Assembly: GCA_012838875.1 (NCBI GenBank)
Contig: DUOL01000072.1
Span: 1 to 34,779, forward strand
Direction: 5' to 3'
DNA length: 34,779 nt
Origin: Bacteroidales bacterium
GTDB taxonomy: Bacteria; Bacteroidota; Bacteroidia; Bacteroidales; WCHB1-69
Shown here: piece after piece, positions 15,034-23,479 of the stretch
How positions within the stretch are numbered: the stretch's first letter is position 1
Layout of the letters: each line of letters begins with the position of its first letter
Position numbers and translations under genes: made by a program
Notes under the pieces: generated by a model
Told to the model about the DNA's origin: nothing
Seen by the model: only the letters and a program-made list of their open reading frames with translations
Database searches by the model: none

Positions 15034-16536
15034 TCAAAATAATGTTAATGGATTTTTATAATTTATTTTAAATTCTTTTATCTGCTTGGATGTTATAGAC
15101 TTATAACCGCCTGAAAAATCTTTACTTGTCAAGCGGATATATTTATAAAACTCTTCGGATTGCAACGTATTTTCAATAATTCGCCATTCTGAATGTGGAT
15201 TTTTTTTAATAATAAATAACCCTGAATACATAAGTACATCTTTTGGCAACTTATAAAATTCAATACCATCATTGACGAGTGTACTTAATACAATTTTCTC
15301 ATTATGAATTGATTGCACTCCTTGACTTCGCCCGTATTCGTACCACAAAGCACCTTTATCAATGTCTCTATTTTCCAATTCAGTCCTATTTTTTAGAAAA
15401 TAATTATAGCAATTTGGATAATTTGTTTTCATTTTATCTTCTGGAATAACGTAATACCTACCTTTTATCAATTCATAGGGAAAGATAATTTTGATGTTTG
15501 CATCAATTACTCCTTTAAAACGCGACCCTTTTACAACGGTTTTTAATATACTTTTTTCAATCAATTCATTGTTAAACCACACAAGATTTTTGTTGTCTGA
15601 TTGCGTAATTTTCGCAATAAACACTTTATCTCTCAACGTAGCAAAACCATACTGAACATCAAAAAAATCTTTGATTGCTGAGTTTCTTCCGTTGTTTAAA
15701 TCGTTGAGAAAAACCGTATTCTCATTGTTTGAGAAAGACCAATCTTTGCTATTTAACTCACTGTATTTCACATTATTTACAAAAATAATTTTGTCGTTTT
15801 CTAATTCTTTGTATGTAAAAAAATCTTTATTGTAATTTTTCTGAAATACTGAAATAGCTGTGTATGTGGAAAATCCTTTGAAAAGTTTATTTGCTTTGAA
15901 ATCGATGAGAGTATGTACAGTTTTTTCGCGTTTCAGGAATTCTCTAAATTTCTTATACGAAGAATTGTGAAGATAACTATTTGGGGTAATATACCCTAAC
16001 AAACCACTAGTTTTTAACATTTTAAGCCCCATTTCAAAAAACGAAAGATAAATATCAATCGTGCCTTCCGAAAACTGAAAATCATTTTTCAGAGTTTCCC
16101 TTGTTTCCAAATCTAAGTTGTGTATTCGTATGTAAGGCGGATTGCCAACAACAAAATCAAATTTTGAAATATTGTTTTTATAGAAATCTAATGTATTGGT
16201 ATTTAATATGTTCCAATTTATTTTAGGGAGTTGGAATTCGTTTTTGAGTAATGTATTTAAGTTTTCAATGCATTTAGCATATTCTTTTTCATCTATCTCT
16301 ACACCAACTATATACGTTTCAATATCTAAAATTATTTGTTTGTCGTCTGCCTGATTTTCTCTTGCAATTTTTATATATCGTCTGACAATTTCGGTCAAAA
16401 ATGCTCCATCACCACAAGACGGCTCTAGGATATATTTCTTCAAAATATCTTTGCCATTATAGCCTACAATATCTAATATTTCGCAGACAATCCATTGTGG
16501 TGTATAAACTTGTCCTAGTGTTTTGTGTTTCGACAT
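15034..16536 (-). CDS. N6-adenine DNA methyltransferase (Eco57I/TaqI class)
   Basis: Transfers a methyl group from SAM to adenine in a specific site, protecting DNA from the adjacent nuclease. With the start at 16536 it has 500 residues. Motif I is EPSCGDGAFL (38-47), the acidic motif is VGVEIDE (77-83) and catalytic motif IV is NPPY (132-135). The C-terminal half, about 300 residues, is the target-recognition domain. I chose MSKHKTLGQVYTP over the upstream start at 16593 because family members begin near this TP motif and a -7 promoter box lies between the two starts. The domain order and size resemble M.PaeR7I-like enzymes. Confidence 0.9.
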   Translation of the reverse strand: MSKHKTLGQVYTPQWIVCEILDIVGYNGKDILKKYILEPSCGDGAFLTEIVRRYIKIARENQADDKQIILDIETYIVGVEIDEKEYAKCIENLNTLLKNEFQLPKINWNILNTNTLDFYKNNISKFDFVVGNPPYIRIHNLDLETRETLKNDFQFSEGTIDIYLSFFEMGLKMLKTSGLLGYITPNSYLHNSSYKKFREFLKREKTVHTLIDFKANKLFKGFSTYTAISVFQKNYNKDFFTYKELENDKIIFVNNVKYSELNSKDWSFSNNENTVFLNDLNNGRNSAIKDFFDVQYGFATLRDKVFIAKITQSDNKNLVWFNNELIEKSILKTVVKGSRFKGVIDANIKIIFPYELIKGRYYVIPEDKMKTNYPNCYNYFLKNRTELENRDIDKGALWYEYGRSQGVQSIHNEKIVLSTLVNDGIEFYKLPKDVLMYSGLFIIKKNPHSEWRIIENTLQSEEFYKYIRLTSKDFSGGYKSITSKQIKEFKINYKNPLTLF

Positions 16537-16565
16537 CGTACTTTTTCTTTCTATATTCTGTCTTG

Positions 16566-16573
16566 CAAATATA
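16566..16573 (-). promoter_or_regulatory. -7 box for the restriction-modification operon
   Basis: TATATTTG on the minus strand, 29 bp upstream of the methyltransferase ATG at 16536. It falls inside the longer open frame starting at 16593, which supports the shorter protein. The -33 TTG is 14 bp away, closer than usual. Confidence 0.5.
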
Positions 16574-16593
16574 ATACTTTTTTTTGCCAACAT

Positions 16594-16860
16594 TCTTCTT
16601 TTCGCAGCATTGCGTGCAACGGTTCGGGCATTTTACGAAATGATTTGCACTCAACAGCTGATTTATGCAACAAAGATACACATAAAAATAAAATTTTCAA
16701 TTCAATGATTTTAGCTTTTTTATCATTAGGTTACTTTGTATTGTAACTACCTTATAATTAGTGATATAAATTGGCATATTTTATAATTGCTTTAAAGTCA
16801 AGAGTTTTGAATTTTCAATTTGCACTTCTTAATATTTTCTCTTTCCTAAAATCCTTTGTA
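16594..16860. other. intergenic sequence upstream of the RM operon
   Basis: No gene is supported. A short inverted repeat TTGCGTGCAA sits at 16610-16619, followed by CGGTTCGGGCATTTTACG. The remainder is AT-rich up to repeat C. Confidence 0.4.
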
Positions 16861-17040
16861 CGAGCAAGTTGGCTGCGTGAGGGCGCAGGCGGAAAGCCCG
16901 TAAGGGCGGCAGCCGCTGGGGACGCGGCCGCAAAAAAGCGACTTTAGAAGCTCTTTTTGCCGCCTTGCGACCCCACGGCTACCGCCCGCGGACTTGTAGC
17001 CGAAGACCGACCCGTGAGCGCTAGCGAACGGGGCACGCCC
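16861..17040 (+). repeat. GC-rich hairpin repeat, copy C (full, divergent variant)
   Basis: Full 180-bp copy in forward orientation, from AAGTTGGCTGCGTGAGG to GGGGCACGCCC. The GTTGG end faces the restriction island and the CACGCCC end faces the reductase gene. The loop variant is GCGACTTTAGAAGCTC (shared with D). The small stem loop is GTAA (16900-16903) instead of GCAA. GGC at 16888-16890 pairs with GCC at 16999-17001, where B and E have GGT/ACC: a compensatory change. The right end carries CCCGTGAGCGCTAGCGAACGGG, shared with E. Confidence 0.9.
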
Positions 17041-17259
17041 AAAAGAAAAATATGATTTTTATAATGCTTTTACCTTTTTTTATAATTTTAAGTATGGTAA
17101 TTCTGCTATTTTTTTACTACTTTTGTATCCGTTTTGATAAAGAAATATGCGAATGAATAAAATTTCGATATTTGTCGTAAAACGCTTTAAAAATGCACCT
17201 TTATATGCTAAAACTGCAGAAAAGACTTATTTTTATTTATACAAACAATTTCACTAATA
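17041..17259. other. leader region of the reductase-peptidase operon
   Basis: AT-rich. A TACTTTTG box at 17118-17125 is the best promoter candidate and would leave a leader of about 128 nt. A 34-codon frame (17153-17257) occupies that leader but has no recognisable features, so it is not called. Confidence 0.4.
17118..17125 (+). promoter_or_regulatory. -7 box for the OYE-M16 operon
   Basis: TACTTTTG matches TAnnTTTG, 134 bp before the reductase ATG. There is no clear TTG at the -33 spacing. Confidence 0.4.
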
Positions 17260-18486
17260 ATGACTGAATCCCCTATTTTTACCCCTTGCCAAATCGGTCC
17301 TGTAACATTACGCAATCGCACCATAAGAGCTTCGGCTTTTGAGAATATGTGCGTGAATAATGAGCCTGCAAAAGAGTTGTTCGATTATCACCTTGCGGTT
17401 GCAAAAGGCGGAATCGGAATGACTAACGTTGCATACGCGGCAGTCAATAAAAGCGGTTTATCTTTCAATGGACAATTATGGATGCGGGAAGAGATTGTTC
17501 CGGCATTGAAAGAATTAACCGATGCGATACATGCCGAGGGAGCTAAAGTAGCAATCCAGCTTGGGCATTGCGGAAATATGACACATTTTTATACCTGCGG
17601 GCAAATTCCTGTGGGTGCGTCAACAGGCTTTAATTTATACTCTCCCACAATTGTACGTGCACTGAAAGAAAAAGAGATTGAGCAGTTTGCTAAGGATTTT
17701 GGACATGCGGTTAATTTGTCTCGAAAAGCGGGCTTTGACGGAGTAGAAATTCATGCCGGACACGGCTACCTAATCAGTCAATTTCTTTCTCCCTATACGA
17801 ACAAACGAAAAGATAAGTACGGCGGGAGTTTGGAGAATAGAATGCGTTTTATGCGCATGGTGATGAAAGAGGTAATGGAAGCGGCGGGCGATGATATAGC
17901 GGTAATGGTTAAAGTGAATATGTATGACGGCTTTAAATCCGGAATGCAAATTGACGAGTGTATTGAGGTTGCCAAAGAATTAGAACGACTTGGAGCTCAC
18001 GCCTTAGTGCTAAGCGCCGGATTTGTGAGTAAAGCACCTATGGCAGTGATGCGTGGAGCAATGCCCCTTAAAACATTAGCACACTACATGAGCTGGGCTA
18101 AGTTTTGGTGGCTGCGTCTTGGCTTAAAATTAGTCGGCAAATGGATGATTCCGCCAGTTCCGTTTGAAGAAGCGTTCTTCCTTGAAGATGCTAAAAAATT
18201 TAGAAAAGCACTCTCCTTGCCTTTAATATATGTGGGCGGTTTGATAGATAGAAAAAAAATAGAAGAGGTGTTAGGAGAAGGCTTCGTAGCAGTGCAAATG
18301 GCTCGTGCTTTGATTAACGACCCCGCCTTTGTCAATAAAATGAAAGCGGGCGAAGATAGAAACGGTTGTAAACACTCAAACTATTGCATCGGACGTATGT
18401 ATACGCTTGACATGCAATGTCATTGCCACGTTGAAAATCTACCTAAAAAATTACAACTTGAAATAGAAAAAGCAGAAAATTCGTAA
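17260..18486 (+). CDS. NADH:flavin oxidoreductase, Old Yellow Enzyme family
   Basis: 408 residues, a single FMN-binding TIM barrel without the C-terminal NAD(P)H domain of 2,4-dienoyl-CoA reductases. Family signatures are FTPCQIGPVTLRNRTIRA near the start, IQLGHCGN near 100, the substrate/FMN motif EIHAGHGYLISQFLSP (about 162-177), NKRKDKYGGSLENRMRF and late LIYVGGL for the phosphate site. The C-terminus has a Cys/His cluster (CKHSNYCIG, CHCH) that could bind a metal, though spacing differs from the standard Fe-S motif. Such enzymes reduce activated C=C bonds; the substrate is unknown. The peptidase gene follows 17 bp later. Confidence 0.92.
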   Translation: MTESPIFTPCQIGPVTLRNRTIRASAFENMCVNNEPAKELFDYHLAVAKGGIGMTNVAYAAVNKSGLSFNGQLWMREEIVPALKELTDAIHAEGAKVAIQLGHCGNMTHFYTCGQIPVGASTGFNLYSPTIVRALKEKEIEQFAKDFGHAVNLSRKAGFDGVEIHAGHGYLISQFLSPYTNKRKDKYGGSLENRMRFMRMVMKEVMEAAGDDIAVMVKVNMYDGFKSGMQIDECIEVAKELERLGAHALVLSAGFVSKAPMAVMRGAMPLKTLAHYMSWAKFWWLRLGLKLVGKWMIPPVPFEEAFFLEDAKKFRKALSLPLIYVGGLIDRKKIEEVLGEGFVAVQMARALINDPAFVNKMKAGEDRNGCKHSNYCIGRMYTLDMQCHCHVENLPKKLQLEIEKAENS

Positions 18487-18503
18487 TAATTATAATAAAA
18501 ACA

Positions 18504-21338
18504 ATGAAAAAAATGAAAAAATTTATTCTAACATTTTTTGTCGCAATCTATACCTTCGGAATGGTTGGGATGGCGCAAAATCTTAATTCACCGATTAATA
18601 ACGACCCCAATGTTAAAATCGGCAAACTTGACAACGGACTAACCTATTACATTCGTGAAAACAAGAAGCCTGAAAATCGCGTTGAACTCCGACTTGCCGT
18701 AAATGCAGGTTCTAATCAGGAGAATGACGACCAGCAAGGTCTCGCCCACTTCACGGAACACATGGCTTTTAACGGTATTAAAGGCTTTCCGGGTAATAAG
18801 GTAATCAGTGAATTGCAAAAAATCGGAGTCTCTTTCGGAGGTGGAATTAATGCTTATACCTCTTTCGATGAAACCGTTTATATGATTCAAATGCCGACAG
18901 AAAATAAAAAACATGTCGACATGGGACTCAACATATTAAAAGGTTGGGCTTCCGGTTTGCTTTTTAATGCTAAGGAAATTGAAAGTGAGCGCGGCGTCAT
19001 CGCTGAAGAGTATCGTATGGGCTTGGGCGCTAGCGACAGAATGAGAAAAGTGTGGTGGCCTGTTCTCTTTAAAGATTCACGTTATGCAGAACGTATGCCT
19101 ATCGGCTTAATCGAAATTATTAACGGCTTTGAACATCAAACGATTAAAGATTTTTACAAAGATTGGTATCGTACTGATTTACAAGCTGTTATTGTTGTTG
19201 GAGATATCAATGCCGAGGAAATTGAGAAAATGATTATTAAAAAATTCAGCTCCATTAAACCGGTTAAAAATCCAAGAGAAAAATTGATTTATCCTATTAA
19301 GGAAAATAAAGAGCCGTTAGTTTCTATTTGTACCGACAAAGAAGCTATGGGAACGCAAGTTATGTTAGTGCGTAAACACCCTCATAATGTTATGAAAACC
19401 GTGGCAGATTATAGAAATTATATGGCAACGGAACTTTATAACATCATGTATGAATCACGGTTGACCGAGCTACAACAAGAGCCTAATTGTCCTTTTATAC
19501 AAGCCTTTACCGGTTACGGGGATTTTATCGGAAATACGGACGCTTACGTTTCACAAGCCGCCTGTAAAGAGAACAAAATTAATGAAACTATTGAGACATT
19601 AATTCGTGAAGATTACCGCGTTTTAAATCATGGGTTCTTAGAAAGTGAATTAAAACGTGCCAAAGAAGATTTGTTAAATAGGTACGAAATTGCGGCAAAA
19701 GAGGTTAATAAGACGGAATCTGCCAGATTTGCCAATGAATATGTAGCGCACTACTTGCATAAAGACCCGATTCCGGGAGCAAAAAGAGAATTATCGTATG
19801 CACAAAAATATCTTGAGGATATTACGATTGATGAAATTAATGCGTTGGCAAAAGAATGGATTACCGATGAGAACCGAGTAGCTATTATAATGGCTCCGGA
19901 CAAAGAAGAGTTAATTATGCCTACGGAGCAAGAAGTTCTTAGCATTATGAACGACAAAGAATTAGCTAACGTTTCCCCATACATTGACACTTACAAAGAA
20001 CAAGAAATTGTAGAAAAAGAATCTCTTCAGCCGGGGACCATTGTCAACACTAAAATGCTTGATGAGATTGGAGCTAAAGAATTAACTCTCTCTAACGGTA
20101 TTAAAGTTATCACTAAGAAAACCGATTATAAAAATGATGAGATTCTTTTCTCAGCAAGAAGTCGTGGCGGTTATAGTTTGTACGAAGAAGCCGATCTTGC
20201 CTCAGCCATGTTTGCTGCCGATTTGATTGACCGCGCTGGCATCGGGGAACTCAATTTATCTTCATTATTGAAAAAAATGAAAGGTAAAAAAGTCGGCGTA
20301 ACGCCCTATATTTCAGCATTAGAAGAAGGGTTGTCAGGCTCGTCCACCCCAAAAGATTTAGACTTTTTCTTCCAATATATAAATGCATTTTTCTCAGCTC
20401 CAAGATATGATACTGCCGTTTATCATTTAGTAATTAATGAAACCATAGAACAGCTGAAAATGATAAAAGCAGCGCCGATGTATCAATTTTTCGGAGAATT
20501 TTTCGGTGAAATAACTCAACATGACCCTTACCAGCATAGTATCTTGACCTATTCCGATGAATTTATCAATACGGCTAATTATGAAAGAGCTTATAATTTA
20601 TATAAAGAGAGATTTGCTAATCCCGCCGACTTCACTTTCATTTTTGTAGGGAATTTTGACGAAGAGATAATGAATGAATTGCTCACAACCTATATCGCCT
20701 CCTTGCCAACAACTTCAAAAACGGAAGAGTTTAGAGGAGAAATAATTAAGGGATTTCCCGACAAACAAGTTGATAAAGATTACTTTGCCGGCATGGAAGA
20801 GCAAAGTTGGGTAGGAATCACCTATAATAAAGAGTACCCTTGGAACGCGAAAAACAACATGATTATCGACCAAATTGGCGAGGCACTTCAAATAGAACTT
20901 ATTGAAACGATTCGTGAAAAAATGAGCGGTGTCTACTCCCCTATGTTACAAATGGGATGCGAAAAATATCCGACCTCAACTTACACGCTTCTGGTAATGT
21001 TTAGCTGTTCTCCCGATAACACGACAAAACTCTCCGATGCCGTTTTTAACATTCTCAAAACGTTCCAACAGCAAGGACCGAAAGCCGAAACGCTGGCGAA
21101 GGTTAAAGAGCAGATGATTCTTCAACATCAAAATGATTATCAAAAAAATGAAAAATGGTTAAGCTATATCTCCGGACTTTATTACAATCAGGAAGAAAAT
21201 TGGTTAGACCATGTAAATACATACAAACAGCGAGTAAACGAGATAACCAACAAGGACATCGTTAACTTTATGAACCAATATTTCGATATCAACCATTTTG
21301 TAAAGATGGAGCTTTACCCGGAAGCAATGAAAAATTAA
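18504..21338 (+). CDS. M16 family zinc metallopeptidase, exported
   Basis: 944 residues. An N-terminal signal peptide (about 1-25, ending GMAQ) directs export to the periplasm. The N-terminal M16 domain carries the inverted zinc motif H82-F-T-E-H86 and the third ligand E162, 76 residues later, as expected. Three further M16-like domains follow; the second half has no HxxEH and is probably structural. This is the pitrilysin/PqqL layout of a clamshell peptidase. It may be co-transcribed with the reductase. A strong terminator follows. The start could also be the second Met (MKKFIL). Confidence 0.95.
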   Translation: MKKMKKFILTFFVAIYTFGMVGMAQNLNSPINNDPNVKIGKLDNGLTYYIRENKKPENRVELRLAVNAGSNQENDDQQGLAHFTEHMAFNGIKGFPGNKVISELQKIGVSFGGGINAYTSFDETVYMIQMPTENKKHVDMGLNILKGWASGLLFNAKEIESERGVIAEEYRMGLGASDRMRKVWWPVLFKDSRYAERMPIGLIEIINGFEHQTIKDFYKDWYRTDLQAVIVVGDINAEEIEKMIIKKFSSIKPVKNPREKLIYPIKENKEPLVSICTDKEAMGTQVMLVRKHPHNVMKTVADYRNYMATELYNIMYESRLTELQQEPNCPFIQAFTGYGDFIGNTDAYVSQAACKENKINETIETLIREDYRVLNHGFLESELKRAKEDLLNRYEIAAKEVNKTESARFANEYVAHYLHKDPIPGAKRELSYAQKYLEDITIDEINALAKEWITDENRVAIIMAPDKEELIMPTEQEVLSIMNDKELANVSPYIDTYKEQEIVEKESLQPGTIVNTKMLDEIGAKELTLSNGIKVITKKTDYKNDEILFSARSRGGYSLYEEADLASAMFAADLIDRAGIGELNLSSLLKKMKGKKVGVTPYISALEEGLSGSSTPKDLDFFFQYINAFFSAPRYDTAVYHLVINETIEQLKMIKAAPMYQFFGEFFGEITQHDPYQHSILTYSDEFINTANYERAYNLYKERFANPADFTFIFVGNFDEEIMNELLTTYIASLPTTSKTEEFRGEIIKGFPDKQVDKDYFAGMEEQSWVGITYNKEYPWNAKNNMIIDQIGEALQIELIETIREKMSGVYSPMLQMGCEKYPTSTYTLLVMFSCSPDNTTKLSDAVFNILKTFQQQGPKAETLAKVKEQMILQHQNDYQKNEKWLSYISGLYYNQEENWLDHVNTYKQRVNEITNKDIVNFMNQYFDINHFVKMELYPEAMKN

Positions 21339-21358
21339 AAGCTCTTTCTACGTTTCTG

Positions 21359-21408
21359 TCTCTCCTTTATCTCTTTCTTAATTGAGTAGGTAAAGGAGAG
21401 ATTTTTTT
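21359..21408 (+). terminator. rho-independent terminator after the M16 peptidase
   Basis: Perfect 11-bp stem TCTCTCCTTTA (21359-21369) / TAAAGGAGAGA (21391-21401) followed by seven T. It lies 20 bp after the stop codon. Confidence 0.92.
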
Positions 21409-21444
21409 ATAATCTTATTTTCTTAATAATCAGATTTTTTATTA

Positions 21445-21551
21445 GGGCGTACCCCCTCGCTGCGCTCGGGGTCGGTCTTCGGTTCCAAGTCCGCGGGCAC
21501 AAGCCGTGGGGTCGCAAAGCGGCAAAAAGAGCTTCTAAAGTCGCTCTTTTG
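21445..21551 (-). repeat. GC-rich hairpin repeat, copy D (truncated)
   Basis: Reverse-orientation copy with the GGGCGT end towards the M16 gene. It has the central variant GAGCTTCTAAAGTCGC (as C) but the CCCCTCGC end variant (as A and B). It stops just past the centre: the other arm is missing, and a restriction gene fragment begins within a few bases. It could be a deletion product or an insertion junction. Confidence 0.85.
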
Positions 21552-21738
21552 TGTCGGAAGGGCAAACTTTTACACGATATTACGGTCGTGTTTGAATATC
21601 TTCTTTAGGATAGCCATAGTCTTCAACTAATTGACGTGAAAATACTTGGACTGCTTCAATTTCTTCAGGCGGCGCAAGCTCATCTCTCCCTGATATGTAG
21701 TCAGCCTGGCAGTTTTTCTTATTCTGTAGTATATGCAT
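21546..21738 (-). pseudogene. type I restriction/N6-methylase N-terminal fragment
   Basis: The reverse strand from the ATG at 21738 reads through DELAPPEEIEAVQVFSRQLV and EDYGYPKEDIQTRP to a TAA at 21580-21582. The same frame then continues YRVKVCPSDTKE up to the edge of repeat D. In proteins I recall with HsdR-N-like termini this segment reads QTRPQYRVKVRPSD, so the TAA most simply replaces a CAA glutamine codon. The rest of the gene is absent. It is a dead remnant with one nonsense change and a truncation at the repeat. Family identification is from memory of conserved motifs. Confidence 0.7.
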
Positions 21739-21808
21739 TTGCTGAAAACGAAACTTTTTACTGTAAAAAAATTAATCCCTCACAACGCTAAAATTTCCCA
21801 CATTTTTC

Positions 21809-21994
21809 ATGTTCGCTACGATAACAGTTTCGAGGGCGGTAGGGCGTCAGGAATATGGTTGGTTTACACTGGGAAGTGAGTATAGATATCATCACCCTAC
21901 TCCGGATATATCAGTAAAAGACGGGCATGTTAATAGGTATATAGTAAGATATAGAGGGAGACCATTCATTATTGAACGAAATTTTCGATGGTAA
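21809..21994 (+). CDS. small orphan ORF or gene remnant
   Basis: 61 codons. I do not recognise the product. The C-terminal half is rich in Tyr, Arg and His (SEYRYHHPTP, RYIVRYRGRPFIIERNFRW) and looks like the end of a longer protein. The frame is open upstream to a stop near 21776, with no clear promoter. It lies among decayed restriction DNA between repeats D and E, so a degraded gene tail is as likely as a real gene. The sequence around it (21739-21808 and 21995-22171) holds nothing I can identify. Confidence 0.25.
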   Translation: MFATITVSRAVGRQEYGWFTLGSEYRYHHPTPDISVKDGHVNRYIVRYRGRPFIIERNFRW

Positions 21995-22171
21995 TCATTT
22001 CAAAATAAAGAAGTTATTTAACTTCGTGATTTAATACTATCCTATAAATCAATCGCTGAAAAATCATTTTGTAACTTCAACAACGCTTACTCTACCAAGA
22101 ATTACATTAAAAATTGCAACGTTTAATTTCACTCTATTATTTAATTTCATGAAAAACTGTCATTCAATACA

Positions 22172-23233
22172 CTACTCATAATATTGAAATTCACGCTCTG
22201 TGATTTCTTTCGGTGTATCATTTTCGAATGCGATTCGCTTAGTCCAGTTCTTATGTTCGTCATATTCATATTGCCAACTAAATTTCTCCGATGACTTTCC
22301 TTTTGCGTTGCGTCTATTTCCTTCTATCTTATTTCCTTGCTCATCATATTTATAAGTAGTCTTCCAATCTAAACCACCTGTTGAATTGTACTCATTTATC
22401 TCTATCAACTCTCCCTGTCTATCATATTTATAACTATACTTCTCATTTAAGGTGCCGTCAAAATTGTAACGAATCATATTATATTCCATCTTATTTCCAT
22501 GCTCGTCATAATTATAAATACCCTTCCAATTAAAATTACCGTCTGCATCGCACTCATTTTCCTCAATCAATTCTCCCTGCTCATTATATTTGTATGTATA
22601 TTTATAATTTAAAATACCCTTTGCCTTATCATACTCATTTTTTTCAATCAATATCCCCTTCTCATCATATATATAAGTACGCATAATGGAGATGGCATCT
22701 CTTAAACTGTAATTTTTTTCTTTTATCATGTGTCCTTGCTTGTCATATTTATAAGTAGTTCTAAGGAATGATTTACCTTGTAAATTGTATGAACACCACT
22801 TTTCTTTAATCATTTTTCCTTTCTTGTTATACTTATAAATTTTCTTCTCTTTCAAACTATCGTTTGAAAGAGAACCTTTTTCTTCAATCATCTTTCCTTG
22901 CTTATTATATTTATAAGTATACTTCCTATCTAAACTACCATCAGAAAGATACTCATTACTTTCAATCATATTCCCTCGCTCATCATATTGCCGTTGAAAA
23001 TGATATATTACGTTTCCCTTTTTAACTTTTCCCAAACTATTAATCGCTTCATATGTGAATTGGGTATAAGTCTTAACTTTACCTTTAAGACCATCTTTCG
23101 CCCAATTGTTGGATGGTTCGCTATTCTCGCAACCTTGTCCTTGCGTTTGATTTATAAAACCAAATAGTACTAACAACACAAATGCTGTTATTCTCATCTT
23201 TTTTAAGTGTGCTAAATACATTCTATTTTTCAT
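22172..23233 (-). CDS. secreted YD/RHS-like repeat protein
   Basis: 353 residues. A signal peptide (hydrophobic AFVLLVLFGFI, cleavage near QTQGQG) precedes about ten tandem repeats of 26-30 residues with the pattern Y-K-Y-D-E-Q-G-x-x-I-E-x-N. They resemble RHS/YD or MORN-like hairpin repeats. There is no polymorphic toxin core and no T9SS tail. A Cys follows the signal, but the lipobox is poor. The true start may be the internal Met of MRITAF (23197). It is flanked by repeats D and E and has its own strong promoter. Function unknown: surface binding or an RHS-derived fragment are options. Confidence 0.75.
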   Translation of the reverse strand: MKNRMYLAHLKKMRITAFVLLVLFGFINQTQGQGCENSEPSNNWAKDGLKGKVKTYTQFTYEAINSLGKVKKGNVIYHFQRQYDERGNMIESNEYLSDGSLDRKYTYKYNKQGKMIEEKGSLSNDSLKEKKIYKYNKKGKMIKEKWCSYNLQGKSFLRTTYKYDKQGHMIKEKNYSLRDAISIMRTYIYDEKGILIEKNEYDKAKGILNYKYTYKYNEQGELIEENECDADGNFNWKGIYNYDEHGNKMEYNMIRYNFDGTLNEKYSYKYDRQGELIEINEYNSTGGLDWKTTYKYDEQGNKIEGNRRNAKGKSSEKFSWQYEYDEHKNWTKRIAFENDTPKEITEREFQYYE

Positions 23234-23479
23234 AATTTTTTATTTTATAACTATTTACAATCCTATTTTTAAAAGTAAATCAAACCGTCTATCGCTCAAA
23301 AAAACGTTTGATTTTTTTCAATTATATTACGACAAAAGTAAATATTTTTTTTTATAAATCAATAGTTTTTTTTTGCCTTATTATTTATCCCGTACTTGTA
23401 TCTTTAAATGCAACAAAAATTTCTGATTTCGAAATTTATAATGTATCCCCTTTGAGGTTAATTTTTCACTTTCCACTTT
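23234..23479. other. promoter region between YD-repeat gene and repeat E
   Basis: Very AT-rich with long T-runs. It contains the minus-strand promoter at 23333-23362 and nothing else I can support. Confidence 0.5.
23333..23362 (-). promoter_or_regulatory. Bacteroidota promoter for the YD-repeat gene
   Basis: On the minus strand, TTG (23360-23362), 19 bp, then TACTTTTG (23333-23340): a good match to TTTG-N19-21-TAnnTTTG. The expected leader is about 95 nt. Confidence 0.65.

Noticed and set aside
17153..17257. 34-codon ORF in the leader of the reductase gene
   Set aside because: No recognisable features; stop and next start nearly touch, but a frame this short arises easily by chance.
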